A DNA stretch of 64,000 nucleotides from Lineus longissimus (GCF_910592395.1 NC_088319.1:12400001-12464000), one strand, 5' to 3'. Numbered from the stretch's first letter, positions 43,201-58,200 are shown. Translations and numbers: made by a program. The notes: a model not told the origin generated them from the letters alone.

Positions 43201-46200
43201 GCTCGTGGCCCTCTTTGGGTTTGCCATGTCACATCCAACTTGGTGAAACTCCAGGGTTTTTCTCCCACCAGATCAGTTTAATTGGCCAATGATAAAGATT
43301 GCATCCTAACTGATAAAAAGTGCTTTGCTATCAAAAAAGAACCTGGTGGATTCTCTTTGAGTTGACTCATCACTGACCTTCTGTTGGTGTACTCACTGGG
43401 AATTCTCCAATTTCTTGAGTTACAAATTGGATGTAGACAACTAGCAAAGGGAGATGTAATCATGACCTACATGGATGGTAGTCTAGGCTGATAGAGGATA
43501 AAGAAATGAGGGAATATTAGCTGTGAGTAAAGCAAGCCGGTACTAGTTGGTACAGACCCTGACCCCATAAACTGAGAAAAATTCGAAATCTCCACCGCAA
43601 GACGCGCTCATCTGGAAAGAGGCAAATTGTGCAGTAAGGTTGAAAATCACATTCACTGTTAGTGTCATAATGAAAAAAATAATCTGTTCTAGAAGACTGG
43701 TAGCAGACATTTATAAAAAGGTCATCTGCTGAGAGAATCAGATTGATGACAGTTCGATCCGGCATTATTTGCAAATGATTGGTATTCCCACACCTCTCCG
43801 TTTATCAGCCATCAAACTTGGAGCCAAATCAACCAGTGCAAGCTTGCTGTACCGCCGTATCATATCTCTGCCAAGACAGAAACCTTCACGGAATATTGAT
43901 GGTCTTCGGGACGTCTGCATACCGCATTATGTCCATATCAGATTCTGCATGTTTTAGCGGTCTCATTTGGTGACGGATTATTCCGATCTCATTCTATTAT
44001 TTGGTCCACCGCTTTGCTCTCGTCGTCGGTGATTTTCTCTTCGACCTGATTTGCTTCAGTTGAATTTAGACGGGGTTGAACTCTTTAGTTGAAGAGTATG
44101 ATCTGGGGGCGTGAGAAGAAATGTGTACTGGAGATATGATTCTCTCCTGTGGGGTTTCTCACGGGAGCTTAGCGGGAGTGACTGACGTCATTCATGAATT
44201 TAGGTTGAGCCAGGGGAGTTATGGATCACTCCCGCAGAGGGTTTACGTGCTCTAATCAGGACACCAGTTCTGGTCACTAATTAGTTCGATTCCTCTCATA
44301 TTGACCTCTCTTATCTGGACACCTCTCTATTGAGGAGAGAACTTATCAGTCCGGAGGATGACCTTAATAAGGAGGTTCTTCTTTAGCTCCTGCAATTTTC
44401 GTTTTTTCTTGCATACCTGGACTTTTGCTGTTTTCTGCTGGAGTGGGGATAAAAAGATATTGAAACTGAGTGCCCTATGCCTCTTGGTGTCTGAGATTTT
44501 ATGTATGTGAACAACCTGACGGTACATGTTCAACACCCCCATCAACCAATTTCAAGTTTGACCTTGCGTTTCGCGACGCTCTGTATAAATCCTAACCTTG
44601 TTGCCCTTCAATCTACCTCTTCTTAGCCATCCAGTAAGAATAAATTGAAAGCAATCATGCCGTTACCGTCAGACGACTGCTTGCGGTCATGGTCATCCTT
44701 TGTGACATTCATCACACGAAGTTTGCTCCTTGTGGCAGTCCAAGCATCAGTAATGATCAGTGACCACCAATTGCCTTCGTTTACGGAAGGGAAATTAGAT
44801 TCGTTCGATGTCAGGTCGACTGTCTTTTCACAAAGCATCGGAGTAACTTCTTCATTCTTGTGACAAGGCATATTGCTTTTTGATCTCAGCCGGTTTCTGC
44901 CAAAGCCGTTACACTTACATACTGAGACGGTTTCAAGCAAGTCTGCATCGTCCATTGAGGGAACTACATGTAGCCTCCTCCTTCAGTGCCAATTTTTAAC
45001 CATCATGGCGACCACTGAACCAGCGATTGGCCCGTGGGGCAATTGTGTAAAGGGCCTCGAGGCAGTTCTTGTTTTGTGATGACAGACATTTGAAGGAGAG
45101 TGAAGGAAGGCCATGTGCCTTGTTCTAAACGTTTTTACTGCATACTGATTTGAAGCTCTTGCTTAAATGGGAACTGATGGGGCAAACTCAAGAAAAGTTT
45201 GCCCGAGGACTGCTCCTGCCCATGTTCAAGCAAATTGTTATACGCAAAGCACAAGTCCACTCAACATGACTCAAACTACATTTTCGTACTGGGTCAAGTA
45301 CATCTTCACGTCTGCTTCCTTACCTTTCATATTTTGGGGACGGAAACGAGAAATTTACTGCGCAGTTCATTCAATACCTCGAATAGTCGCACGATTTGAC
45401 GAGGTGTGCTTGACTGCTCATCTCGGGCACTCACAGATTGCTTGAGGACAAGATGCCGGCAGACGGATACATCTCTTTGTTTGGGACAGGATGTCTTTGT
45501 CATGCCACAGGATGCCTTTCTGACATTTAACAGGAGATGTTTTGGGACAGGTTTTTCACCTTTAGAAAAGTTATATAAAATCGTCTGGTGAGCTGTTTAT
45601 GGTCTGTTTGGATCACTTTACACAGACTCTTTTGTGATGATTTTATGAGAGTCGTCTCCTCAGTTGACCTACCTGATGTTCTGTGGAATCATTACAATAA
45701 GAAACACATAAAAAGCACATTTGCAAAGAATTGTAAAATGGTCTTTGGCATTTAGGGCCCAAAATGTCCACAAAGCTGTCTCAAAAGCTACATATTGTAT
45801 CTGGGGTTCCCAGCCAAGCCAGACTGGTGGAATGCCTTTGGTACCGACTTTCTGGCATTGTGATCTGCTGGAATAGTGTTAGTGAATACAGATGCAACTG
45901 TCATTTGCAGTTACATATAGATTTTTAGCCTTGCTTGTAATTTTCAATCATTGACATTAGATGTTGTTATTTGTACAACCAAGCGAAACTCCCTGGCAGA
46001 CAGTGGTAAAATGAGACATTCAATACCTAATTACATAAAACACGTCTTTAGTTGCTGGGCAATTGGAGCCTAAGACTTCACCATTACTTCTCTCCCTACA
46101 TCAGCCCTGCAACTAAGGGTTAACCAACACAGCTTGCCAAGCCATATCCATACAAGATGACTAGTTCTCTTGCCAGTCTTCGCGCTAATTCATTCCGCGC

Positions 46201-49200
46201 AAAATCAATATGGCTGCACGTTAGCTACATACGCTGTGATACCGTTTCTGGTCCTTCGAGTCTTGTACCGGTAAACCTCGCGTTTACGACTCCCTTGTGG
46301 AAGTTGGCGCGTTCTGGAAGAGGTTTTGAAATTAGAGGTCTATTCATCAGCAATGGTCAGTTTCAGTTGAGATTCGTGCATGTTATTTCTGGTATCCTGA
46401 GAGAAGTGTGTGGGCTTAAAACAAGGGTGTCGTTACATCCTGTCATGCATCTGTTATTCCCGCTACGACCTTTCCCAGGAAAATACCAGGATGTTGCCGA
46501 TGTTTTTCGTGATGTTTGTGCCATTGTTGGCAAAATAATGCAGCGTCTGAATGTGATTACTTGCGGGTTTTCCTCGCTGCGATTCTCAGTTTTCCTGGAT
46601 TGTTTGGTAATGGTCTAGTTATTGGTTTTGGCATGGAAAGCTTTCTTTGCAATTGAAGAACTTTATTAGAAATAAATGAGTTATCACTCTCAAAGATGAA
46701 TTATTTCTTCATTTAATTGCGTGCGTTCAGAATGGTTTGCGCAGATGTTGTTGTGATGAGTTTCTATTGCGCGGAGTTGCAGAAGACACCTTTTGTAATG
46801 ATGTGAAAAGGTGGAAAATGTCAGTTTGAAAAAAAAATCTCTTCATCTTCCCATATACTGCCTAGCCGCAACCATGAGGACAGTTCTCGGTTCAAAAACA
46901 AAGCTGAAATATTTTTCTTTTAACACCTTCTATGAAAGTCTCTTTGAATTCATTTTGAAGACTTTTGGATCTGCAATATCTGAAGAAATTTCCAATATTG
47001 GGGTTCTGGTATCATCTGCAGTAGAAATTTCAAAGTTCACATCCCTTCCGCGTATATGCGTTGGCTAAAAGTGGATCCCTTTTGATCTCACTTCCCGAAG
47101 AAATATTTATAGAAAAACGGAAGAAAACACACAATGGTTATGATATACAGTGGAACCTCCCTTGGCTTTAGCAGACACCTCTCTATAAGGGACAACCTTT
47201 CTATTAAGGACACTAGTTTTGGTCCCAAGTTGGATGTTTACACTTTGCGCACATGTTACGTTTTGTGCATGACGCTCAAATTGCAGTCATTGCATGTTTT
47301 GTTCCCCGCTAAATCATTTTAGAATTGAAAAACGATTTCCCCATACAGACGCCTTTTCGAATGCTCACAAATCTCTTATTAATTGCTTTCTTGCCTCCTC
47401 TCTTTGCAGAACCTAACGCCTTCTCACCAGTGCTAATAAATAACGGAGAAGCTGTCCAGACGTATCATGGCGTCATTTCAGAAAATCAGGAAACGGTGAC
47501 GTTAAGCCCACCACTTTTTGCCAGCGATAGTGATAAATTAGGAGGGGCAAGTAAGTATGAAATTCCCCAACCTCCACAGCAATGTGTGTCGCCCTTTCGT
47601 ACTGAAGATATGATGACAACTTTTGAGCAAAAGGTGGGGCTGCATCATTTTGCAGGTTGCAATGCAAGTCCTTCGGTAATTTACAACTACAGGTATTTTA
47701 TGGGGTTCGAATGAGTGAAACGATATTGATTTCAAAATTGCTCGCCTCATCATTGGACTTCTGCCCGAGCAAAGTTGAATTCTAGCATTGTAATTGTACA
47801 AAGATTCACAAGTAGAAAATCAGTGAACATTTGCCTCTCTCGACGAAGTTTGTGTTGGTGTTATCATATGACTCATAGTTTATCAAAGCATGGAGGCGAT
47901 TGGTTTTTTAGGGGAGATAATAATAGTTATTAGTCATTGACTAAACATGTTGTACATTGGACCAGGCAGGTGTACCAATAAAGTCCAAATGTATCTTGAT
48001 AAAACACTCGATCATTTGTCATAATTCATTTGCACCTGAGGCGTTAGGTCAAAGGTGATTTTCAAATTGAAACAAATCAATACCTAACAAAAACAATCAT
48101 GCGTTCCAAAGTTTGAATCAGATGCTCAAGTACATGTAGCCTCAGAGATTGTAGTGTTTGATAAAGATTTCGGGGTGTAATCTGTGGCCATTTTGGGCCG
48201 GAGAAATCAGAGAAATTAAAGGGAGTCAATGTAACTCTTAACTTATGGCCACTCCTGGCCATCCTGAAGAAGACTGCTATGTTGCTGGTTTGTGGGGGGG
48301 GGGGGTGTTTAAGGGCTAACAATCTTCTGCAGTAATCATCCTCGAAAACGTATCAGACGTTCTTTCTTTGTCTTTTCAGAGTTTATTTGTGGATACAAAT
48401 TATTCCGGTTGGATGACCAACATATTCCGTTTGGAGTGGAGTTGAAAAATCACACCAGCGGTGAAGCGTACTTAGTTTTGAATCCCAAAGAAAAATTAGA
48501 TTTTGAAAAACGGCAAAACTATGCCTTCAGTATAGTAGCATACGATTGCGGATCTCCCGAACTGCAGTCAGACAGGTAAGTCACATTTTATACCCAACCA
48601 TCCGCCATGGGACGTCCCTGCAACCCAAAAAAACCTTGCAGCATGCCAACATCCTAGTCCATCATTCAGCTTTCGTTTGATGAACGAAGCCGGATGATCA
48701 ATCCACTTGGCTGATCGATAACGCTCCAAATAGCATTTTTTCTCGCCGCCATTTTTCTTCTGCGAGTAACTAATTGGATTATTTGCGCTAATGACGCTTC
48801 GAAGGAGCCATTGTTGCGTGCCAAGCAGGAAGTGATGCTAGGCGCTGTTTTCGTTATTGCAATTAATTGAATATGGGGGTGTATAGCGTGCGTCTTTGGT
48901 GAAAAAAAGTCTGTTGCAGTAAACAATTACAGACTTTTATCAGCACTTCTGCAATTTTCTTATTTGTTTGGTTCACGTCTTATGTAGACTTTTACTTGTA
49001 CCGATATAAACAGTTACAAGAGTTACACAAGTTATTCATATTGTTCTTTGCATTGTTCTGGCCACTTTCTGTCTCTAAGAGGTTTTTGATTGTCAATTGC
49101 TGTGTGCAAAGTATCAGAATTGTTTATATTTACGAACGAGATTGTGGTGTCTTGTTTCGAAAATAGAAATCTGTCCAAAATTGTTCACCGAATTTTCGTC

Positions 49201-52200
49201 CTTTCAATTTCAGTGCACGCGTTCACATCAGGGTACTGGAAGTAGCGCGGCCATCGTGGGAAAGAGAGTCATATTTCGCTAAAATTGAGGAGGGCCCTCA
49301 TGCGGAACCCCTCCTCAAGGTGACTGCATCAGAGACGAGGACGGCCGAACAGAACAAGATCTGCAGCTACAAAGTTATAACGCCAAATGTTCCTTTCGAG
49401 GTCGACAACCAAGGTAGGTTCATTATTAAGGTAGTTTGAGGTTTGGCGCACACCGGCAAGAAAATGCTCTACCAAGAGTAGAGTTCATCTGAGTTTCCAC
49501 GCGGCCATGTAATTAGATCAAATTGGCGATGTTGAAGTCAACAGTAACCTGGTAATCACATCTAAGGTAGCTTCTTCCTCTGCTTGACGCTTGGCCACCT
49601 AGTTGGGAAAGGATTTGTACCTAGCCTGTTCTTTGCTGGTTTATCAACACGATCTATATTGATTGAATGAAGAATTCTAAGGAGCCCATCATGTTTTATT
49701 AATCCTGCAAATCTGCTTTGTACCCGTATGTTCTTTTATACCTTTTAAACGGAGTTCTTTTCTATGAAGGTAGAAAACGCTATATGGGTGGTTTACGAAG
49801 GTTTTGTAAGGCTTCAGGCATTTCAGAATAACACTGACAGTGAAAGATATACAGTCTCACCGATCAATGACCTAAATTAGTCCAAGTGGGTTCCTACCAT
49901 ATTCTTAGTTAATGTGTCGTGTGCTAATAAAGGAAGCATAGTAGCCAGATATCCGCCATTTTGAATCCACCTGCTAAGTCTGTTGCGATACCATAATCAT
50001 TCTTTCTTCAGTTGGTGTCTTTGAGTCCGGATGTAGCTCTTCAATATCCTGCTATGCCACTAACGGGCTACTACCCAGTTCTCTGTCACTTTCATGCCCT
50101 CTCGCTGAATCTATATTGGAGCTAAATGCTAATACCATTAGCGGCATTGATTTATACTATTGATCAGATAGCTTGAGATGTTGGTAATCAATTGGAGTCT
50201 GCAGGGGACACCCAGCGCCCCCTATAACGCACGCAAAGATGGATGTATAGACGAGGCCATCCTCAACCTTTACATCCCCTTACTGCATGTATTTGGGAGG
50301 GAGTTGAACTTGAAGTATCTGAGAGTAAATTGTCAATGGAAGTGACTGCCAGAATAAGTTCAAAGCTCGCATTATATGTGGATATTGGCCCTTGGGGTCA
50401 GGTCAGACAAAGAAATAGCATAATAAGTTTAATCTATTTGTACACTGAAGCAAGTGCGTTCAACTTGCAACCATTTTCTTCACCTTACCGTATGTATATC
50501 TATCGATCATCGCTAGTGAATAACGCCCTGTAAGCAGATATATGATCAATACTCTATTGGATTCCGATAACTAAATCAATCGGACTGAACAATACGTAGA
50601 TCCTCCGGGAAATTTTACCCAATTTTACGTCATATCACTGGGGAATACCGTCAGAAGCTTAAAATAGTACACGATTGACGGGGATTCCCTTTGAGGGAAG
50701 AGTTATGATGTCAATGTGTGGGAAATATGGACAGAATCCTTACGCAGTGTCTGACTCACAGGAAAGACCGGACATTGGTAATTTCCAATCGTTGGTGGTG
50801 GATTGATCGTACAGAACAGAGTATGATTGACTTTGCAAATTGTTGGATTATCTTTTGAAATATAAGATATTGAGTTAAAAGGCAATGAGCCCAGTGGGAT
50901 TTGTTGAGGTTTGCGCACAGATTTCTTGTGTATGAGAAGTTTAAGGGAAATCAGTTGCCTCTATATGGTGACTTATCAAGTTTTTCAATATGGCTTCCAT
51001 CGAGTTGAAAATTTCCTTGAATTGCATGTGCTCTTCAGAAAGTCGTCACGAAATTTCAGTTTCAGTGATTTAGTTCGGAGATTTTGGTCGAGAAACCAAT
51101 AAGAGACATGCAATTCCAGTCAATAAGCGGAAGACTTTAATGGGCCGAGTTAACTCTGTTAGATTTTCCTCAAAGGCCCCAAGCATGATTAGACATGCCC
51201 TTGCGTGACAAAACCTTCCTGGCTAGACGGATTGGGTACATGCAAATAGTCTTTATCGAATCGGCTGATCTATCTATGCTTTATTGGTTTCAAAGTGCCT
51301 ACGTTTGTATACAAGCCTACACGCTTCCCCTATTTCCGGCCAAAATAATCCTTTTTAAATTGAATTCAGAAACCTTTCATTCACTTTAAGACACGTTTTT
51401 GTGATAAAATTAACAAAGATTGTCTGAAGTGACAGAACGCGATAGGACATAATCATCAGGAAACGTTCCTTAGGGATACAAATCTGCTTACTGAGGTTTT
51501 TCGGGAAACCTCCCCATCAAAATGGCACCAAAAATACCATTCAATTAGTATACTAGATCATAAAGAATAAGTTTTTAATCCGTGTAGTTTAAAAACCTGT
51601 TTGTTCCATGCTGGTTGTGGCAATTTGCCGCCAATATCTATCCGGTGTTTGACGGGGCCTGATTCATGGTAATGGATTGCTCAAACATTGCACAACGACG
51701 GAGCAATATTCGATTTTAGCACAACTTAATCAATTAGGAAACCTCATTAGAGTATGTTATGATGTCAGAGGTTTTAACCCTTTCTTGGCTACGTGTGATG
51801 TCAACGACGCAATGTCGCTCTGAGCTTGGTAGGTTGAGACGGACTGGTTGTTCATTTCACAGTCGTCTGTCTCCTGTTATAAATCAGTGCTCATCTATTT
51901 CTTCATTATCTCTTATTATCATTTAGGCTCATCCTCTGTGTGACATCTGCCTCGTTTTGCTCTGACAAGTCATGGGACCGTGCTTGCTGAGTCTTGACAA
52001 CCAAAGTCATGAAGTCCAAAGAGAGGATGGGGCAGTTCACAGAGTGATAGTTTCACTGTCAAGAAATTGTTGGTTTGACTCCATGCAGCGTCACAGTTTA
52101 TGTGGGGATGGGCCTTTGGGGAAAGGTCAGACAAAGAAGCGTTCAATCAGAAGGGGTTGGGCTGACAGGGATCATGTGAAAGAACCAAAAATGTGGGTAG

Positions 52201-55200
52201 AAATTGGCTAAGCATGCTGACCTTAATCCATCTGATATGGTTAATCAAACAGAGGGGTGCTAACACTAAAATCACGCGTCATTGCTGGAGATGCAATCTC
52301 CTTCATCACGAAGACAGTGAGTCTTTGATGAGGAACATCTATTCTGAGAGATGAATTTGAGAGGTGCGGAAACCATGTAAATGTCGCGAAGTTGTTTATT
52401 TTTGGCTTAAAAGGCGGGTGGAAGGTCTTGTATTGTGAGCGCTATCTATTTAATGTAGGATTATTGTTGTCCTCGTAATGATCGAACAGAGGACAAGGAA
52501 ACACGTGCCGCATGTCTCAATATTCAGGGTATATTTGTCACAAAAGGATAGAAATTGGTGCAAGTATTCGCCTATTTTATGATAATTGTCAATTTCAATG
52601 TCAGTGTCCCCTATTTCATGTTACTAATGATAAAATAATGCTTTCATCAGCAGTCCAAAATTACTTGTCATGCTTGTGTATATTTGGTTCAGGGTTTCAA
52701 ATTGGTTTGCTGACATTTTTCTGACTCGAAATGGGGTCAAAAGTGCCGTCACACATCCCCAAATAGTAAAACCTCTGCCGTGATAATATCGGTGAAAATT
52801 TCTCAGTGCCAGTTGTCTACTGTGAGAAATTCCGACCATAATGATGACAAAAGCTATTTTTATGGTTGAATGCCGGGCATGAAAATACCCAAATCTTGAT
52901 AATAGCCAGGTTATAATTAACTTCCGAGTTTGAAGAACCCAATCCGGATGTCTGACCACGTATTTTTAGTTGTTGCACATTCTTCTAAAAACCCGTTGCA
53001 GTCGAATTGTAGACTTTTGTGCAAACTATATGCTTATAACGTTCTGACTATTCAAGTGTGCTTCTGATTTTAAAGCTCGCCACTAGTACTTGGCAGAAGA
53101 AAATCTCAACAAAAAACATTCACTCGTTATCATACTCGGAATCTTTAAATCGTTGACAAAAAATGAGCTGAAATTGAAAACTTCGTCTTCATTTCCAAAT
53201 ATGAATACAATATTATTGGGTAGTGTTAGCTGACAGGGCAAATCTCCAACAAATGAATTATAGTGTTATGAGTCGAAACCGATGCAGAACGTGAAACCTT
53301 GATATTGGAGAGTGCCAAAAGATACGACCAATCTCCTTAACACTAGTAGATGACAGCATGTGTTTGATTATGCATAGAAATTGACCTGCGACACTGGAGA
53401 TTGCATATCAATCTCCTTTAGCCTACTCGGAATATTTTCTCGCATATAAATTCGAGCAATGGCCGCCTGATACAGAACTAATCTTGTGCGCATAAGATAT
53501 GACAAATGTGACCACTCTAGAATTCATTTAGTGCCAAAAACAGATATTTATACGCAGAAGTACGAATAACTGTTTCTGACAGTCGATCATTATTTCCGGT
53601 AGGAAGTCTTGAGCGCTGTATGTGAGGTTGAGGGCCAGACAATCGGATGTGACATTAAGAGATTGGGTATGACCTGATTGGTACTGGGGGCCCCTTTGTG
53701 CGCCGCTGGTATTGCGGGGTAAATATTGATATTACATTTTGAGACGCTGTAGGATCTGACAACTGAACATGTAAGCGTATTTACAGGCTGGATGTGGCAC
53801 TCCATGACTGAGAGCATCATAACCGGGAAAACGGTCGTGTAGTAGTCGAGCGTATATTTTAGTTCGGTCAAGTACGGACTCCTTTTCTAAGGGAACTGAG
53901 AGTGCCTTAGCATAGTTGTAGAGTGTCAGACTCCTTGAAGAAGTAAAATTGAGTTGGGAGATGGGGCACTAGGGCATTATTGGCTCTATAAACAATATTG
54001 GGAACGAGTAATGTAATGTATTGTAGTAGGAGGAAACCAGAGACCCCAGAGGAAACCTACCCTGTTGCAGAGAGTTGCCCTCTCTATCACATGAGTATGT
54101 GGACTGACTAGGAATCGAACCTCAGATGTGTCAGTCGCTGACGTTTCCACTGCACCACTCTGACAGTCCATGGTTGTCAAGTAATGGGCTTTGTTCCTGC
54201 TCCCCCCCAAAAAAGCAAGAGTTAATTAGCTCTGGGTAGACCTTCAGTCCCTGATGAGATGCAGCTGTGATGGAAACTTCTCTTCTCATGCATTTGGGAT
54301 GGCTTGATAGAAAGCATTTCGCTATATACAGAGGGCAGAATATCATCATCATCACAACTACAGCTCCATCAATGGAGACCATGTTGTTGTAGAGTTGGCC
54401 ATATAACCACCAGTTATTGATGTTTCCGTTGGAAAACATCCCATGATTCACAAAACTCTCATTCGTCATACAGATGTATGACATGTGGTGGGTGCATGAT
54501 ATTCAAGTATAGCTCCAGGGTTGGGGGAAGTTCCAGGGTTCGATGGCCTGTGGATTCAACTACTCTTGGTAGACTTGAACAGAAACATTGGTGACAACAA
54601 GGACTAATCATATCGTATTAGGCCATCAGCCTGATCAAAGTTGCTCACTGTTGTCTGGTAATTACCCTAATTGCCTCGACTTTGATTTCGAATATTCTTG
54701 ACGCACACGCAGCGATTGCCGGCAACAGACACTGTGATAATTCAACCAATCAGGAAGAAGCATGGTGCGTTCAGGGAGCGAAGATACCAGGATTGTTCCA
54801 CGGCCAGCAGTGGCCATCGATTGCCGATAAAAATGGTGGATGCTGATGTGCTCAATGACGAGGTTTCCTCGCTGGGTCTTCGTAAGAGCTGTGTCATAGC
54901 GTTATGATTCATTTCATTGTAATGAGGTAGTTACCATGGTGGCAGTGGTAAATGGAGTAGAAGCTCCATGCGCTGCTCAAGACTAGGGAAATATCCAATG
55001 CTGACCTATTGGGATATGAAAAAATGCTTGTGACTATGTGTAGAGTGTCAGCTGAGTGCCAGGCCCTCGGACCTCTTGTTTCACTGCTGCTTCTAACAAC
55101 TCAGCTTGGTGTCTTTTCTCTGTTCACCTTGTGAACTTTACCTGAACCAATAAGGCGGAGAATCTGAGATCTCAGTCTGCCACAATAATAGTGATATCCG

Positions 55201-58200
55201 CTGCCATGAACATATCATATTCTTTCATATTCTCGCCACTGAAAACCCATCTTGAGCGCTGATGAGTTTGCTGAGACAAGTCTCATTCCGTCTGTCATAT
55301 TGTTGTCGCTGGGTGACATTTTCAAAGCACGGCTTCGTCGATCACACCATCAAGTGAGCTGTGGCCTCTTCATAGAGTATGATCTTGTAATTTTCATATG
55401 GCTTGGAAATGCACCTCCTTCATTTTTTGGGGGGGGGGGGCACTACCATATACGTTAAGTAGGACATATCATGACTGGTGGGTCATGTAAGACTTCCAGT
55501 GGGCCAATTGGCACCATTCTTTGAAATACTGTTGAAATATTTGACTGAAAATCTGCACAAGACAAACATGAAAATGTCCAGGTTTTTTTGTGGGCGAGAC
55601 GGAAGTGCAAATAGACAGCCTATATCTGCTATCATTTTAGGCCTACATCCGAACAGGCTGAAATATGGGAATCCCATTTCGTGAGAGCCATTCCTGTTTT
55701 AAATAGAAACAACCGGTCTCAAAAATAGGTTGGCTGCATTAAATCGAACTGTGTGGAAGATGTCGGTTTTTTAAAGTTCTCAATTCATCTTATATCTTAT
55801 CAAAACACAAATAATGTCTTGTGCCATCTGTCTCTGGTGTTTGGACAACTAATTCCGTGCTTATTCTGTGGCACTTGACAATCTTGACAATTGTCCATTG
55901 TAAACCAAAGATGACCCGGCCATTGTTGTCCATCAATAGATGCCAGAAAAGTTCAGTGGATAGAGGGAAGTTCAACTGTAGTTCAGATTGCATGCCATCT
56001 TTCCATTATTTCACTTTGATAGTTGGTAGTTGATAAACTATTCATATGTTTCTGATGATTTCAAAAGTTTCACCTTTTCTGACTTTGCCCCGTCACGTAC
56101 ATATAAAAGGTTGCTTTTGACTGACTGACTGCCCCCCCCCCCCCCCCCCCAATGTCGCACGAAAAGGTTCGGAATTACCATCTGGAAGTTTGATTATTGC
56201 AGTTCCATATTCCACCACCAGAGACCACCACTACCTGGATACCATTTGGCCTCGAGCCAGGAAATCTTTCTGACATGGCTATTCTTCTCTCATAACTTTC
56301 TAACTTGATCAACAATCTAAGCAATTTTACAGAAATCTACCAGAGCTTGAAAAATTTCACGATCGGGGCATCAATTGGCGAATTTGGGGACAAACCGTGA
56401 GCGGATGGCGATTATTCCTTTCACGACCTTATAAGGCATTGACGATAATACTGCGCTTGGTAGAGTACCTATATGGCTTGATCTCGATTCTATTATAACG
56501 CCGGTTGCCTGGCGACCGGTGACAATGGAAGGTGACATCGGACTAGTGGATGATGCTGTCGCTTTGCTAGTCACATCCGTCAAAGCGAGATGGAGAGATG
56601 CGTAGTTTCCCATTATCCCTGGCAACGGTATTGGCAGTTTTTGCTTGACATTTTGATTTTCTCGTTGGTTGATATGCGAACCTGCGTATGATATCCATCA
56701 GAGTGAAAAAGAAATGGGAGGCTTTCTATGCGTGTTAGCTTTGTTGTTCAGCCTCTCAAACTAATCAATTACATGTTCAGTGGAACCTCCCTTAGTGGAC
56801 ACCTGCCTATTAAGGACACCCTCTCTATTACGGATCCTAGTTTTGGTCCCAAATAGGTTGTTTCCAATCCATTTGACCTCCCTAATCAAGACAGCCTTTG
56901 CCGGTCTCGAGGGGTCCTTCTAGAGAGGTTCCACTGAATTAGAACTGTGAAAATGATAATAAGCGATCCTGTTGTTGACGTCAAGAGGATTTGACGTTGA
57001 AGAGAAAGCGAAAAATATATGCATTGAGTTGAAAATTTGGCACTGGTAGCCTCCTGCCTGCTCTCCTTGATGTGCCTCCCCAAGGTGTGTGAAGATTTTG
57101 GACAAATGTGGCTAAGTGTTGAGTACTAATTCCATTGTAGACTTCTTCAAACGATTCACATCTTCTCGTATTTATATTTGCAGGAAACATCCGCCTGGCA
57201 GAAGGAGAAGACTTGAAATACGATGAGCAACACAATCACATTCTCGCTGTCGAGGCGATCGATTGTCAAAATCGGACGTCGAAGCCGGTCATGGTCAATA
57301 TCCAGGTTTACAAGAAGTGTGACTTGGGTTGGAAGGGTAAGGTCATGTTCGACACATGTGACCCGTCACAGCAAAACCAGACGCATGTCGTTCTGAGCTT
57401 GGCAGGTTGAGACAGACTGGTTTTTGTTTTCACTGTTGTCTGCCTTCTGTGAAATCAGAGTTCATCAATTTCTTCCATTATTTTCTGGCAGGCTCATCTG
57501 CTGTGTGACATGCGTCAGCTTTTGCTGTGATCAGTCACATATTTATTGGCAGTCGGTCCATTTCAAGAGCTTAGGCGATGCCGAAGGAAACTGGATCTTC
57601 ATCACATGATATCAGGTGTAGTTCACCTTGTCATCGTAAACCAATAGACTGATCACTTTAACTCCGGCAGTGATGTCTTGATTAATGAGACGTTTAGGTG
57701 TTTAGTGAACTCATGATATGAATGTCACAATCTGAAACGAACCCAATCCAAGTGGGGAGAAATATGACTAGCTTCTAATGAACATCATCCTTGCTGAAGA
57801 GAGAGAGAGTCATTGTTTCGGCTGATATCCCTAACTAGTGCCCAACTGTAGTTGCACGCAACTAGCACTCAGGAGCAATCATGGAGTAAGAAAAAGAAGA
57901 GATATATTAGATTGTGCTATTGTCTTTCAGGTATCCCAAACAGGATTGAATACGAGCCTCGATCCGGCCGCAACGCTTTTGCCGAGCACGCCAAATTCGA
58001 CAAATGTGAAGTCCCATGCGAGCCGGAGCGAGTGTCCTCGTCCGTTTTCCTGACGACGAAGCATATCGGCAAGGGATGCGATCGCGATACCTACTCGATC
58101 AAGTCACAGAGGAAGCTTTGTGGTGAGTGCATACGACTTGGAGAACGTCATGGTGGCATTTCAGGGGGAAAGTCAAACTCTTCAATATTTACAGAGAATT

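Larger units (their letters stand above)
37223..47409 (+). other. Calsyntenin intron 1, repeat-containing
   Basis: About 10.2 kb. It holds a dispersed repeat at 39970-40040, a decayed MITE at 44250-44385, a MITE copy at 47146, a possible decayed coding relic at 41820-43280 and many short open frames without recognisable domains (including 37930-38205 and a 153-codon frame at 46157-46618). No nested gene is convincing. Confidence 0.55.
49414..57183 (+). other. Calsyntenin intron 4, repeat-containing
   Basis: About 7.8 kb. It contains the first copy of a roughly 150-bp repeat at 51811-51964, the SINE at 53985-54169, poly-G and poly-C runs near 55429 and 56134, and MITE copy 6 at 56777. No coding sequence recognised. 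Confidence 0.55.

Noticed and set aside
44623-44955. 110-codon minus-strand frame in calsyntenin intron 1
   Set aside because: No recognisable domain; a similar-length frame exists on the other strand.
46157-46618. 153-codon plus-strand open frame in calsyntenin intron 1
   Set aside because: The longest intronic frame, but it has no recognisable domain and no promoter or splice context; could be chance.
54101-54169. tRNA-Ser(CGA)-like gene on the minus strand
   Set aside because: B box is perfect and acceptor bases pair, but the T and D stems are broken and U33 is absent; it continues into a SINE body.
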